Positions 47,547 through 55,251 of a stretch of DNA of 64,000 nt are shown here, piece by piece. The stretch covers positions 1 through 64,000 of the forward strand of contig NZ_JOHY01000039.1 in NCBI RefSeq assembly GCF_000721495.1. Reading direction: 5' to 3'. The DNA comes from Streptomyces sp. NRRL F-5123 (GTDB taxonomy: Bacteria > Actinomycetota > Actinomycetes > Streptomycetales > Streptomycetaceae). Each line of letters opens with the position of its first letter. Position 1 is the stretch's first letter. The notes under the pieces were generated by a model. The model was not told where the DNA came from. It searched no databases and saw only the letters and a program-made list of their open reading frames with translations. A program made the translations under genes and the position numbers.

Positions 47547-48482
47547 CTACTGCGCGACGGTGATCCGTACGAGGCCCCGGTCCGTGGCCCCGGCCTTCTT
47601 CGCGTCCTCCGCGGAGACCTTCTGCCAGCCCTTGCCCGACTGCGCCGCCTGCCACCGCACGCCGCCGAACCACACCTCGGCGAGTTTCAGGTCCGGCGCG
47701 TGGGCCACCGACCACTGCGCCAGCTGCCACCCGCGCTGTACGGTGCCGGCCGCCGTGCCGCCGCTCGCCGTGGCCGCCGGAACGGTCACCGACACGGCCG
47801 GCTTCCCCGCCGCCGCGGGCCGCACCCGGGCGCCGAACTCGCGCTTCAGCTCGGCCGTCACCGCTGCCGTGCTGCCCGGCGCGCCGCCCGCGCTGTCCTC
47901 CCGGTCCGCGCCCGTCGTGCAGCTCAGTGCGCTGCCCTTGCGGCCCACCAGCGCCGCCGCGAGCAGCGTCGCGTCCTCCTCGTGCTGGGCGTACGCCTCC
48001 GGGTAGCCGCTGCGCTGCACCTTCTGCGCCGCGACGGTCAGCGGGAGGTCCTGGTAGCCGTGGATCTTGACCAGGCTCTTGTAGAAGGCGGTCGAGGAGT
48101 ACACCGGGTCGAGGATCTGGCGCGCGGTGCCCCAGCCCTGCGACGGGCGCTGCTGGAAGAGGCCGAGGGAATCGCGGTCGCCGTGGTCCAGGTTGTCCAG
48201 CCGGGACTCCTGGAGGGCCGTCGCGAGGGCTATGGCGACCGCCCGCTCGGGCAGCTCACGGGCCGCCGCGACCGCGGCGATGGTCGCGGCGTTCGCCGCC
48301 TGGGACTGCGTGAGGATGAGGGTGCTGTCGTCCACCAGGACCTTGCAGCCGGCTGCTTCCGGTTGCTTGGTGCGTCCGTGGAGGACCACGTACGCGGCTG
48401 CCGCCAGCACCAGCAGCGCGACGAGCGTGCTCAGGACGCGGCGGCGCGTTCGGCGGCCCTGACGGGCGTCTGACGTGCTCAC
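47547..48482 (-). CDS. Membrane-anchored lytic-transglycosylase-like protein
   Basis: This is a 311-residue protein from a GTG start with a TAGGCT leaderless promoter 7 nt upstream. A basic N-terminus precedes one helix (VLSTLVALLVLAAAAYVVL). The exported domain has the lysozyme-like pattern AIALATALQESRLDNLDHGDRDSLGLFQQRPSQGWG. The Glu in ALQES is the expected catalytic residue, followed by DPVYSSTAFYKSLVKI. The C-terminal part is beta-rich and ends VWFGGVRWQAAQSGKGWQ. It probably cuts peptidoglycan glycan strands; activity is inferred from the motif only. Confidence 0.8.
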   Translation of the reverse strand: MSTSDARQGRRTRRRVLSTLVALLVLAAAAYVVLHGRTKQPEAAGCKVLVDDSTLILTQSQAANAATIAAVAAARELPERAVAIALATALQESRLDNLDHGDRDSLGLFQQRPSQGWGTARQILDPVYSSTAFYKSLVKIHGYQDLPLTVAAQKVQRSGYPEAYAQHEEDATLLAAALVGRKGSALSCTTGADREDSAGGAPGSTAAVTAELKREFGARVRPAAAGKPAVSVTVPAATASGGTAAGTVQRGWQLAQWSVAHAPDLKLAEVWFGGVRWQAAQSGKGWQKVSAEDAKKAGATDRGLVRITVAQ

Positions 48483-48489
48483 GCGCCGG

Positions 48490-48495
48490 AGCCTA
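48490..48495 (-). promoter_or_regulatory. Candidate leaderless -10 element (TAGGCT) for the transglycosylase-like gene
   Basis: TAGGCT on the minus strand, 7 nt before the GTG at 48482. No ribosome site is present. Confidence 0.55.
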
Positions 48496-48584
48496 CCGGC
48501 TCCGGCGGGTCCCTTTGAGGCTCCGCGCCCCACCGCGCGGCCGGGCCCCGCACCCCGGGCTGCCCCCGGAGATGCTTCGCGCGA

Positions 48585-48770
48585 TCGTCCGCGCGATCCG
48601 GCTGGTCGCGCAGTTCTCCCCCAGCGCTTCGCCTGGGAGGTGCCCCCACGCGCCCCTGGGTGGTTGCCCTCTGCGCGCGGGGCGAGCGTTTTTCAGGGGC
48701 GCGGGGAACTGCGCGCCCGGCCTCCACCGGCGGGAAGGTCGCGGGCGCCACCGCAAGAGGCACCCCGGAG
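48585..48770. repeat. Dispersed intergenic repeat, copy in a divergent promoter region
   Basis: It has both arms: 'gctggtcgcgcagttctccc', 'cgcttcgcctgggaggtgcc' and 'cccacgcgcccctggg' on the left, then 'aggggcgcggggaactgcgc', 'ccaccggcgggaaggtcgcg' and 'accgcaagaggcaccccgg' on the right. Unlike the other fully flanked copies, it lies between divergent genes, separating two leaderless promoters. The region 48483-48857 holds nothing else. Confidence 0.8.
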
Positions 48771-48845
48771 CGCGGAAGCCCCCACCGGGGGAAGGTCCCG
48801 CGTCAGGTGGGAAGGGGCAGCCCGGGGGGCGGGGCCCGATCCCGT

Positions 48846-48851
48846 TAGGGT
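48846..48851 (+). promoter_or_regulatory. Candidate leaderless -10 element (TAGGGT) for dapE
   Basis: TAGGGT ends 6 nt before the dapE ATG with no ribosome site. Confidence 0.55.
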
Positions 48852-48857
48852 CGGCTC

Positions 48858-49919
48858 ATGGGACTTGACCTCGCGGCGGACGTCGCCGCGCTGACCGCCG
48901 CGCTCGTGGACGTACCCTCCGTGAGCCGCGAGGAGAAACCGCTCGCCGACCTCGTCGAGCGCGCCCTGCGGGCGTACCCGCACCTGACCGTCGACCGCGA
49001 CGGCGACGCGGTGGTGGCCAGGACCACCCTCGGAAGGGCCGAGCGTGTCGTGCTCGCCGGGCACATCGACACCGTCCCCCTGGCGGACAACCTCCCCTCC
49101 CGGCTCGACGCCGACGGCGTGCTGTGGGGTTGCGGCACCTCCGACATGAAGGCCGGCGTCGCCGTCCAGCTCAAGCTCGCGGCGCAGCTCACCGCGCCCA
49201 ACCGGGACCTGACGTTCGTGTTCTACGACGCCGAGGAGATCGCCGCCGAGTTCAACGGGCTCAAGCGGCTGGTGGAGCGGCACCCGGAGTGGCTCGCGGG
49301 AGACTTCGCCGTGCTCATGGAGCCGACTGCCGGGCGGGTGGACGGCGGCTGCCAGGGCACCTTGCGGGTGCGGGTGGAGACGACCGGCCGCCGCGCGCAC
49401 TCCGCGCGCAGCTGGCTCGGGGAGAACGCGATCCACAAGGCCGCTCCGATCCTCGCCCGGCTCGCCGCGTACGAGCCGCGCCGGGTGGAGATCGACGGGC
49501 TGGTCTACCCCGAGGGGCTGAACGCCGTCATGATCGAGGGCGGCCACGCGGGCAATGTGATTCCCGACACCTGCGCCGTCACCGTCAACTACCGCTTCTC
49601 GCCCGACCAGAGCGAAGCGGAGGCGCTGGAGCGGGTGCGCGGCGTCTTCGAGGGCTTCGAGGTGGTCCTCACCGACACCGCGCCGGGCGCGCTGCCCGGC
49701 CTGTCGCATCCGGCGGCGGCGGCCTTCGTGGCGGCCATCGGCACACCCCCGGCCGCCAAGGAGGCCTGGACGGACGTGGCGCGGTTCGCCGCGCTCGGCA
49801 TCCCCGCGGTCAACTACGGTCCCGGCGACCCGACCCTCGCGCACACCCGCGACGAGCACGTCGACACCGCCGCGATCCGCGAGGCGGAACGCCGGCTCAC
49901 GCAGTGGCTCACGGATTGA
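48858..49919 (+). CDS. dapE: Succinyl-diaminopimelate desuccinylase DapE
   Basis: This 353-residue M20-family zinc hydrolase releases succinate from N-succinyl-LL-diaminopimelate, the step after DapC. Metal-site residues are visible: H69 in [10 protein letters not shown]96 in GTSDMKAG, the E126-E127 pair in [10 protein letters not shown], and the C-terminal histidine in [11 protein letters not shown]. The dimerisation lid domain ([22 protein letters not shown]) carries the conserved histidine. The family length is normal. The message appears leaderless. Confidence 0.94.
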   Translation: MGLDLAADVAALTAALVDVPSVSREEKPLADLVERALRAYPHLTVDRDGDAVVARTTLGRAERVVLAGHIDTVPLADNLPSRLDADGVLWGCGTSDMKAGVAVQLKLAAQLTAPNRDLTFVFYDAEEIAAEFNGLKRLVERHPEWLAGDFAVLMEPTAGRVDGGCQGTLRVRVETTGRRAHSARSWLGENAIHKAAPILARLAAYEPRRVEIDGLVYPEGLNAVMIEGGHAGNVIPDTCAVTVNYRFSPDQSEAEALERVRGVFEGFEVVLTDTAPGALPGLSHPAAAAFVAAIGTPPAAKEAWTDVARFAALGIPAVNYGPGDPTLAHTRDEHVDTAAIREAERRLTQWLTD

Positions 49920-50027
49920 GGTAGATCACCCGTTCGGCAGTCAACCGAACTCGGGTGCGTTCCGGTCCTTCCCCCCGGCAAGGTGGATACGTGTCCGTCA
50001 CGGGCCAGGGGGAGGGGCAGCCGCGCC

Positions 50028-51107
50028 ATGGGACTGACCAGCGGGTGGTTCGCCGTACTGCTCGCCGCCGCCGCGGTCGCGGCGGTGGCGGGCGCGCTGG
50101 TGCTGTGGCCGCGGGTGCGCGGGCCGCGCCCGGTGCGGCTCGGCGCCAGGGTGGGGCTGATCGTGCTGTGCCAGCTCACCGCGATCCTGGTGGTGATGGT
50201 GACGGTGAACAACGAGTACGGCTTCTACGCCTCGTGGGACGACCTGCTGGGCCGCGCCAACGCAGGCGGCGGCCGGCCCACCGCCGGCCCCGGCGCGTCC
50301 CCGACGCCCGAGGTGCCCGACTACGGCGTGAAGTTCGCCGCGTATTCGCAGGGCTTCCAGCGGGCCACCGTCCGCGGCTGGGACAGCGGCACCAAGGGCG
50401 ACGTGATCGTGTGGCTGCCGCCGCAGTACGGCAAGCCGGAGTTCGCGCACACCCGCTTCCCGGTGATAGAGGTGCTGCACGGCATCCCGGGCACCCCGCA
50501 CAGCTTCCTGCGCGGCATGCGGCTCGGCCAGGTCATGCAGGAGCAGATAGCCGCCGGCCGGGCCGAACCCGCGATCCTGGTGCTGCCCACGATCACCCCG
50601 GACCGGGTCAACACCGGCTGCGCCGACGTCGAGGGCAGGAGCCGGGTGGCGACGTGGCTGACCGACGACGTCGTCAGGACGGTCGCGCACAACTTCCGTA
50701 CGCTGCCCGCGCCGCGCGGCTGGGCGGTCATGGGCATATCCACCGGTGGCTACTGCGCGGCCCGGCTGGCCCTGGAGTACCCCGAGGTCTTCGCCGCGGG
50801 CGCCGCCCTCGCGCCCGACGACCCCTCGCAGGGGACGCGCTCGCCGGTGTGGCTGGCCAGGACCGAGCACCCCCGGGCGCAGCTGCTGGTCGAGTCCAGC
50901 CGCCAGGACCCGGAGAGCCCGCCGCGCTTCGCCGACGCCATCACCGCGGCCGCGGCGCCGCCGACGCGGGTGAGCACCCTGCAGCTGAGCAGCGGCGGGC
51001 ACAACTGGAACACCTGGGGCCGGATGTTCCCCGACGCCTTCACCTGGGTCAGCGCCCGGCTCGAAGCGCCCCGGGCGGTCCCGCTGGACCCGTCGGCGGC
51101 ACCGTGA
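50028..51107 (+). CDS. Membrane-anchored esterase-D-like alpha/beta hydrolase
   Basis: This is a 359-residue protein. GGGGAGGGG precedes the ATG at 50028. Two N-terminal helices (WFAVLLAAAAVAAVAGALVLW and VGLIVLCQLTAILVVMVTV) are followed by an exported hydrolase domain of the esterase D/mycolyltransferase type. The nucleophile is in MGISTGGYCAARLALEYPEVF, preceded by VIEVLHGIPGTPHSFLRG. The histidine is in SSGGHNWNTW. The substrate is unknown. It sits between dapE and a LOG-family gene that has its own promoter. Confidence 0.85.
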   Translation: MGLTSGWFAVLLAAAAVAAVAGALVLWPRVRGPRPVRLGARVGLIVLCQLTAILVVMVTVNNEYGFYASWDDLLGRANAGGGRPTAGPGASPTPEVPDYGVKFAAYSQGFQRATVRGWDSGTKGDVIVWLPPQYGKPEFAHTRFPVIEVLHGIPGTPHSFLRGMRLGQVMQEQIAAGRAEPAILVLPTITPDRVNTGCADVEGRSRVATWLTDDVVRTVAHNFRTLPAPRGWAVMGISTGGYCAARLALEYPEVFAAGAALAPDDPSQGTRSPVWLARTEHPRAQLLVESSRQDPESPPRFADAITAAAAPPTRVSTLQLSSGGHNWNTWGRMFPDAFTWVSARLEAPRAVPLDPSAAP

Positions 51108-51111
51108 TGCG

Positions 51112-51117
51112 TAGGCT
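51112..51117 (+). promoter_or_regulatory. Candidate leaderless -10 element (TAGGCT) for the LOG-family gene
   Basis: TAGGCT ends 6 nt before the ATG at 51124; there is no ribosome site. Confidence 0.6.
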
Positions 51118-51123
51118 GCCGAT

Positions 51124-51942
51124 ATGACAGAACGAGAGACCCAAGGCGTCGAGGACGACGCGCAGCAGGCCGCGGCAGAGGCCGCCGCGGCGGCGGAGAA
51201 GCTCCCGTACGGCAAGAGCTGGCCCGAGCGGCACACCGGCCCGGTGGTGCGGCGGCGCGGCCAGGTGCAGACGGGGACGACCGACCAGCGGCTGCTGGAC
51301 AGCCACGGCCCGTCGGACTGGGTGCACGGCGACCCGTGGCGGGTCATGCGCATCCAGTCCGAGTTCGTCGAGGGATTCGGCGCGCTCGCCGAACTGGGCC
51401 CGGCGGTGAGCGTCTTCGGCTCGGCCCGCACCCCCGTCGACTCCCGCGAGTACGAGGCGGGCGTCCGGATCGGCCGCGCGCTGACCGAGGCCGGCTTCGC
51501 GGTGATCACCGGCGGCGGGCCCGGCGCGATGGAGGCGGCCAACAAGGGCGCGCTGGAGGCCGGCGGCGTCTCGGTCGGCCTCGGCATCGAGCTGCCCTTC
51601 GAGCAGGGCCTCAACCCTTACGTCGACATCGGTGTGAATTTCCGCTATTTCTTTGTCCGTAAAACGATGTTTGTGAAGTATGCTCGCGGCTTCGTCGTGC
51701 TGCCCGGCGGCTTCGGCACGCTCGACGAGCTGTTCGAGGCGCTGACGCTCGTGCAGACCAAGAAGGTCACCCGCTTCCCGATCGTGCTGTTCGGCAGCTC
51801 CTACTGGGGCGGCCTGGTCGACTGGATCCGCGGCAGCCTGGTCGCCGAGGGCAAGGCGTCCGCCGCCGACCTGGAGCTCTTCCACGTCACCGACGACGTG
51901 GACGACGCGGTGGAGCGGGTCACCAAGGAGAGCGCGGTCTGA
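51124..51942 (+). CDS. LOG-family (TIGR00730) nucleotide phosphoribohydrolase
   Basis: This is a 272-residue Rossmann-fold protein related to cytokinin-activating LOG enzymes, long mis-annotated as lysine decarboxylases. The LOG motif PGGFGTLDE is at residues 194-202 with the preceding ITGGGPGAMEAANKGA loop. Such enzymes cleave ribose-5-phosphate from nucleoside 5'-monophosphates. The N-terminal ~60 residues (acidic, Ala/Glu-rich) are an actinobacterial extension. A 57-bp stretch at 51631-51687, coding the conserved VNFRYFFVRKTMFVKYA region, is only about 42% GC with rare codons, unlike the rest of the gene. Confidence 0.9.
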   Translation: MTERETQGVEDDAQQAAAEAAAAAEKLPYGKSWPERHTGPVVRRRGQVQTGTTDQRLLDSHGPSDWVHGDPWRVMRIQSEFVEGFGALAELGPAVSVFGSARTPVDSREYEAGVRIGRALTEAGFAVITGGGPGAMEAANKGALEAGGVSVGLGIELPFEQGLNPYVDIGVNFRYFFVRKTMFVKYARGFVVLPGGFGTLDELFEALTLVQTKKVTRFPIVLFGSSYWGGLVDWIRGSLVAEGKASAADLELFHVTDDVDDAVERVTKESAV

Positions 51943-51976
51943 GCCGTGCGCGCCCCGCGCCGTTCCTCCGTCGGCC

Positions 51977-52840
51977 TCACGCCAGTCCGCGGCGGGCGAC
52001 CGCGGGCGGGCGGTGGCCGGCGATGGAGGCGACCATGTCCAGCACCTGCCGGGTCTCCGCGACCTCGTGCACCCGGTAGACCTGCGCGCCCAGCCACGCC
52101 GACACCGCCGTCGTCGCCAGCGTGCCGATCAGCCGCTCCTTGACCGGGCGGTCCAGCGTCTCGCCGACGAAGTCCTTGTTGGACAGCGACACCAGCACCG
52201 GCCAGCCCGTGGCCGTCATCTCCGGCAGCCGCCGGGTCGCCTCCAGCGAATGCCGGGTGTTCTTGCCGAAGTCGTGCCCCGGGTCGATCAGGATCCCGTC
52301 CCGCCGCACCCCCAGCGCCGCCGCCCGCTCCGCGAGCCCGCACGTCACCCGCAGGATGTCGGCCATCACGTCGTCGTAGCCGACCCGGTGCGGCCTCGTC
52401 CGCGGCTGCGCGCCGCCCGCGTGCGTGCACACCAGGCCCGCCCCGTACCGTGCCGCGATCTCCGCGAGGCCCGGGTCGACCCCGCCCCACGCGTCGTTGA
52501 GCAGGTCCGCGCCCGCCGCGCACACCGCCTCGCCCACCTCGGCCCGCCAGGTGTCGACGCTGATCACCACGTCCGGGTGCCGCCGCCGCACCTCGGCGAC
52601 GAAGGACACCGTGCGGCGGATCTCCTCGGCCGCCGTCACCTCGTCCCCAGGCCCCGCCTTGACCCCGCCGATGTCGATGATCGCCGCGCCCTCGGCGACC
52701 GCCGCGGCCACCCGCTCCAGCGCGGGCTCGTCGGTGAAGGTGGCTCCCTGGTCGTAGAACGAATCGGGCGTACGGTTCACGATCGCCATGATCACCGGCT
52801 CCCGCGCGCCGAATTCCCGGGTTCCCAGCCGAAGTGCCAC
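51977..52840 (-). CDS. folP2: Dihydropteroate synthase-like protein (FolP2 type)
   Basis: This is a 287-residue TIM-barrel protein. DHPS landmarks are seen: MAIVNRTPDSFYDQG, VISVDTWRAEV, LLNDAWGG, ILIDPGHDFGKN and YRVHEV. However, the pABA/sulfonamide-binding loop that usually reads DxGGxSTRPG is here IDIGGVKAGPGDEV. That loop is a mark of the actinobacterial FolP2 group (Rv1207 in M. tuberculosis), reported not to complement DHPS function. Position next to LOG, DivIVA-like and tagA genes matches the mycobacterial order. True folate activity is therefore doubtful. It is convergent with the LOG gene. Confidence 0.87.
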   Translation of the reverse strand: MALRLGTREFGAREPVIMAIVNRTPDSFYDQGATFTDEPALERVAAAVAEGAAIIDIGGVKAGPGDEVTAAEEIRRTVSFVAEVRRRHPDVVISVDTWRAEVGEAVCAAGADLLNDAWGGVDPGLAEIAARYGAGLVCTHAGGAQPRTRPHRVGYDDVMADILRVTCGLAERAAALGVRRDGILIDPGHDFGKNTRHSLEATRRLPEMTATGWPVLVSLSNKDFVGETLDRPVKERLIGTLATTAVSAWLGAQVYRVHEVAETRQVLDMVASIAGHRPPAVARRGLA

Positions 52841-52865
52841 TGCCGCTCCTCATCTCAGACTCATG

Positions 52866-52886
52866 CGATCGTGGCACGATCGTGCC
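52866..52886. promoter_or_regulatory. Overlapping palindromes in the folP2/DivIVA-like divergent promoter region
   Basis: cgatcgtg-g-cacgatcg (52866-52882) overlaps the perfect 14-bp palindrome ggcacgatcgtgcc (52873-52886). They sit midway in the 88-bp divergent gap. This is a candidate operator for a dimeric regulator. Confidence 0.5.
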
Positions 52887-52928
52887 TGACACGACGGCAG
52901 GCCCTGAGGCCGGACTCCGGGAGACGAC

Positions 52929-53333
52929 TTGTTCTGGTTCATGCTCATCGCGCTCGTCGCGGTGGTTGCCGCGGTGGCACTGGCCGTGCTCGGCGACGGC
53001 GGAGCGCTGCGGGACGCCGGCACCGACCGGCTGGCCGACCGGCTGCCGGCCGACCGTCCGCTGGTCCGCTCCGACATCGACGCGGTACGGCTGCCGACCG
53101 CGGTACGCGGCTACCGCATGGTCGACGTCGACGAGGTCCTGGACCGGCTCGGCGCGGAGCTCGCCGAGCGCGACGCGTACATCGCCGAGCTGGAGTCGGA
53201 GGTGAACGGCCCGCGCCCGGACCGGCTGCGCGCGGCCGTCACCGCCGGCGACCCGGGTGTGACGTCCCTCACGAAGGACGACCCGCACCCCGGCGAGCCG
53301 GGCGAGGCGTACGGCGGCGGCGCCGGTGAGTGA
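52929..53333 (+). CDS. Small membrane protein with DivIVA-like motif
   Basis: This is a 134-residue protein from a TTG start with GGGAG upstream. One N-terminal helix (FWFMLIALVAVVAAVALAVLG) is followed by a cytoplasmic part. That part has the DivIVA-type segment YRMVDVDEVLDRLGAELAERDAYIAELESEV, a short coiled coil that in larger proteins recognises polar membrane. The tail is Pro/Gly/Asp-rich. It overlaps tagA by 8 nt and corresponds in position to Rv1209 in the mycobacterial block. A role in polar growth is possible but not shown. Confidence 0.8.
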   Translation: MFWFMLIALVAVVAAVALAVLGDGGALRDAGTDRLADRLPADRPLVRSDIDAVRLPTAVRGYRMVDVDEVLDRLGAELAERDAYIAELESEVNGPRPDRLRAAVTAGDPGVTSLTKDDPHPGEPGEAYGGGAGE

Positions 53334-53910
53334 GCCGGGCGGCGTCGTGACCGGCGAGGACGGGGTCCCCCGCTGCCCCTGGGGCCTGTCCACGCCGGAT
53401 TACGTCGGCTACCACGACCACGAGTGGGGCGTGCCCGTGCACGGGGACGACGCGCTCTTCGAGCGGGTGTGCCTGGAGGCCTTCCAGTCCGGGCTGTCCT
53501 GGATCACGATCCTGCGCCGGCGGGAGACCTTCCGGGCGGCCTTCAAGGGCTTCGTGATCGACACGGTCGCGGAGTTCGGCCCCGCCGACCGGGAGCGGCT
53601 GCTCGCCGACCCGGGGATCATCCGCAACCGTGCGAAGGTCGACGCGGCCATGGCGAACGCCGCCGCCGCCCGCGCCCTGCGCGAGGACGGCGGCCTGGAC
53701 GCGCTGATCTGGTCCTTCGCGCCCGACCCGGCCACCCGCCCGGCCCCCCGCACGACCGCCGACGTCCCCGCGGTCACCCCGGAGTCCACCGCCCTGGCCA
53801 AGGCCCTCAAGTCCCACGGCTTCCGCTTCGTGGGCCCGACCACCGCCTACGCCCTGATGCAGGCCTGCGGCCTGGTGAACGACCACCTCGCGGACTGCGC
53901 GTCCCGCTAG
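53326..53910 (+). CDS. tagA: DNA-3-methyladenine glycosylase I
   Basis: This 194-residue HhH-superfamily base-excision enzyme removes 3-methyladenine. The zinc-binding N-terminal CPWGLSTPDYVGYHDHEWGVPV motif is clear. The catalytic-pocket region LCLEAFQSGLSWITILRRRETFRAAF is read from ERVCLEAFQSGLSWITI onward. The C-terminal RFVGPTTAYALMQACGLVNDH holds the other zinc/structural residues. It starts at GTG inside the end of the DivIVA-like gene. Length is normal. Confidence 0.93.
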   Translation: MSEPGGVVTGEDGVPRCPWGLSTPDYVGYHDHEWGVPVHGDDALFERVCLEAFQSGLSWITILRRRETFRAAFKGFVIDTVAEFGPADRERLLADPGIIRNRAKVDAAMANAAAARALREDGGLDALIWSFAPDPATRPAPRTTADVPAVTPESTALAKALKSHGFRFVGPTTAYALMQACGLVNDHLADCASR

Positions 53911-53952
53911 GCGCCGCCGGGCAGACGGGATCCGTCAGGCGCGGCCCAGGCC

Positions 53953-54735
53953 TCAGAACCCGGTGAACCGCGGCGCCCGCTTCGCCACGAACGCCGACAC
54001 CGCCTCGCGGTGGTCAGACGTCGCCCCGGCCTCGCCCTGGAGTTCCGCTTCCAGCGCGAGGGCCTCGGGGAGGGAGTGGCCCGCGGCGAAGGCCAGCGCG
54101 CGCTTCATCGAGGCGTACGCCCGGGTCGGGCCCGCGGCGAGGCGGCGGGCGACGGCGAGCGCCTCCGCCGGGAGGTCCGCGGCGGGCACGACGCTGTTGG
54201 CGATACCGATCGCCGCGGCCTCGACCGCGGGCACGGACCGCGGGAAGAGCAGCAGATCGGCGGCCCGCGCATGGCCCACCAGGCGCGGCAGCGTCCAGGA
54301 CATCCCGGAATCGGTGGAGAGGGCCACGCCCGCGAAGGCCGTGGTGAAGGACGCGGTGTCCGCGACCACGCGGTAGTCCGCGGCGAAGGCGAAACCCGCG
54401 CCCGCCCCGGCCGCGACCCCGTTCACCCCGGCGACCACGGGCTTGGGCATGGTCGCGATCGCGAGTGTGACGGGGTTGTAGTGGTCGGCGACGGTGGTCA
54501 TCCCGCCGCCTGCCTCCAGCGTCGCGACGTGCTCCTTCAGGTCCTGCCCGACGCAGAAGGCCTTGCCGTTCGCGGTGAGCAGCACCGCGCGTACCGCCTG
54601 GTCGGCGGCGGCCTCCTGGAGCGCGTCGCGCAGGGCCACCTTCGTGGCGGTGTCGAGCGCGTTCATCGCCTCCGGACGGTTCAGCGTGACGGTCGCGAGC
54701 CCGTCGGACACCTCGTACAGCACGTGGTCGGCCAT
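53953..54735 (-). CDS. Enoyl-CoA hydratase/isomerase family protein
   Basis: This is a 260-residue crotonase-fold protein. I placed the start at the ATG before ADHVLYEVSDG, which has AAGGGG upstream. The frame beyond it lacks coding bias. The oxyanion-hole segments GKAFCVGQDLKEH and VNGVAAGAGAGFAFAADY are present. The second catalytic site reads STDSGMSWTLPRLVG. An Asp here, instead of the Glu of classical hydratases, is the pattern of PaaG-type isomerases. The CoA substrate is unknown; phenylacetate-like degradation is one possibility. It is convergent with tagA. Confidence 0.88.
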   Translation of the reverse strand: MADHVLYEVSDGLATVTLNRPEAMNALDTATKVALRDALQEAAADQAVRAVLLTANGKAFCVGQDLKEHVATLEAGGGMTTVADHYNPVTLAIATMPKPVVAGVNGVAAGAGAGFAFAADYRVVADTASFTTAFAGVALSTDSGMSWTLPRLVGHARAADLLLFPRSVPAVEAAAIGIANSVVPAADLPAEALAVARRLAAGPTRAYASMKRALAFAAGHSLPEALALEAELQGEAGATSDHREAVSAFVAKRAPRFTGF

Positions 54736-54926
54736 GGCACCAGCCCCTTCGTCGCGGCAACGGTCCAGGCCAGAATGCCGGACCGGGTGACCGAAATGCG
54801 GGCGTACGCGGGTGTCGATTGTGGAACGGAGTGCCACCGCTGTTGGTCATCGGGCTGGTGGATGCGGGATAATGGCCGAGAACCAATGTGTTCGAGTCCG
54901 AGCTGGTTTCAGGAAGGGGAACGAGC

Positions 54927-55094
54927 ATGGCGGCCATGAAGCCGCGGACGGGTGACGGCCCGCTCGAGGTGACCAAGGAGGGGCGGAGCATCATCATGCG
55001 CGTTCCGCTTGAGGGCGGCGGGCGGCTTGTTGTCGAGCTGACCCCGGACGAGGCGGATGCCCTCGGCGATGCGCTGAAGAAGGCCATCGTCTGA
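54927..55094 (+). CDS. DUF3117 small conserved protein
   Basis: This 55-residue protein starts at ATG 54927 with GGAAGGGG upstream. Sequence features (AAMKPRTGDGPLEVTKEGR, then RVPLEGGGRLVVELTPDEA and DALGDALKKAIV) match the DUF3117 family, which is highly conserved across actinobacteria (Rv1211 type). It sits at the same place in the gene order as in mycobacteria, next to tagA. Function unknown. A complex hairpin terminator begins at its stop codon. Confidence 0.9.
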   Translation: MAAMKPRTGDGPLEVTKEGRSIIMRVPLEGGGRLVVELTPDEADALGDALKKAIV

Positions 55095-55159
55095 GACCAG
55101 CGGTCCCCTGCCTTCGCGGCCGCGTACCGGGCATGTCCCGAGTACGCGGCCGCTGGTCT
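55094..55159 (+). terminator. Two mutually exclusive hairpins after the DUF3117 gene
   Basis: Structure A pairs agaccagcgg (55094-55103) with ccgctggtct (55150-55159). Structure B is a perfect 12-bp stem, gcggccgcgtac (55116-55127) with gtacgcggccgc (55142-55153). A and B share 55150-55153, so complete pairing of one excludes the other. A plain terminator role is simplest. Confidence 0.65.
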
Positions 55160-55222
55160 TTCACCGGGTTCACCGGGATGACCCAGTTCACCGATGACCC
55201 GGTTCACCGGGCTCACCGGGGA
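55160..55222. repeat. Short 'ttcaccggg' minisatellite-like repeats
   Basis: Copies or near copies of ttcaccggg follow each other, interrupted by gatgaccc units, in the gap between the DUF3117 and methyltransferase genes. They have no coding frame of their own. Confidence 0.6.
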
Positions 55223-55251
55223 CCGCGGGTCCCGCTGCCGCCGGCGGAAGG

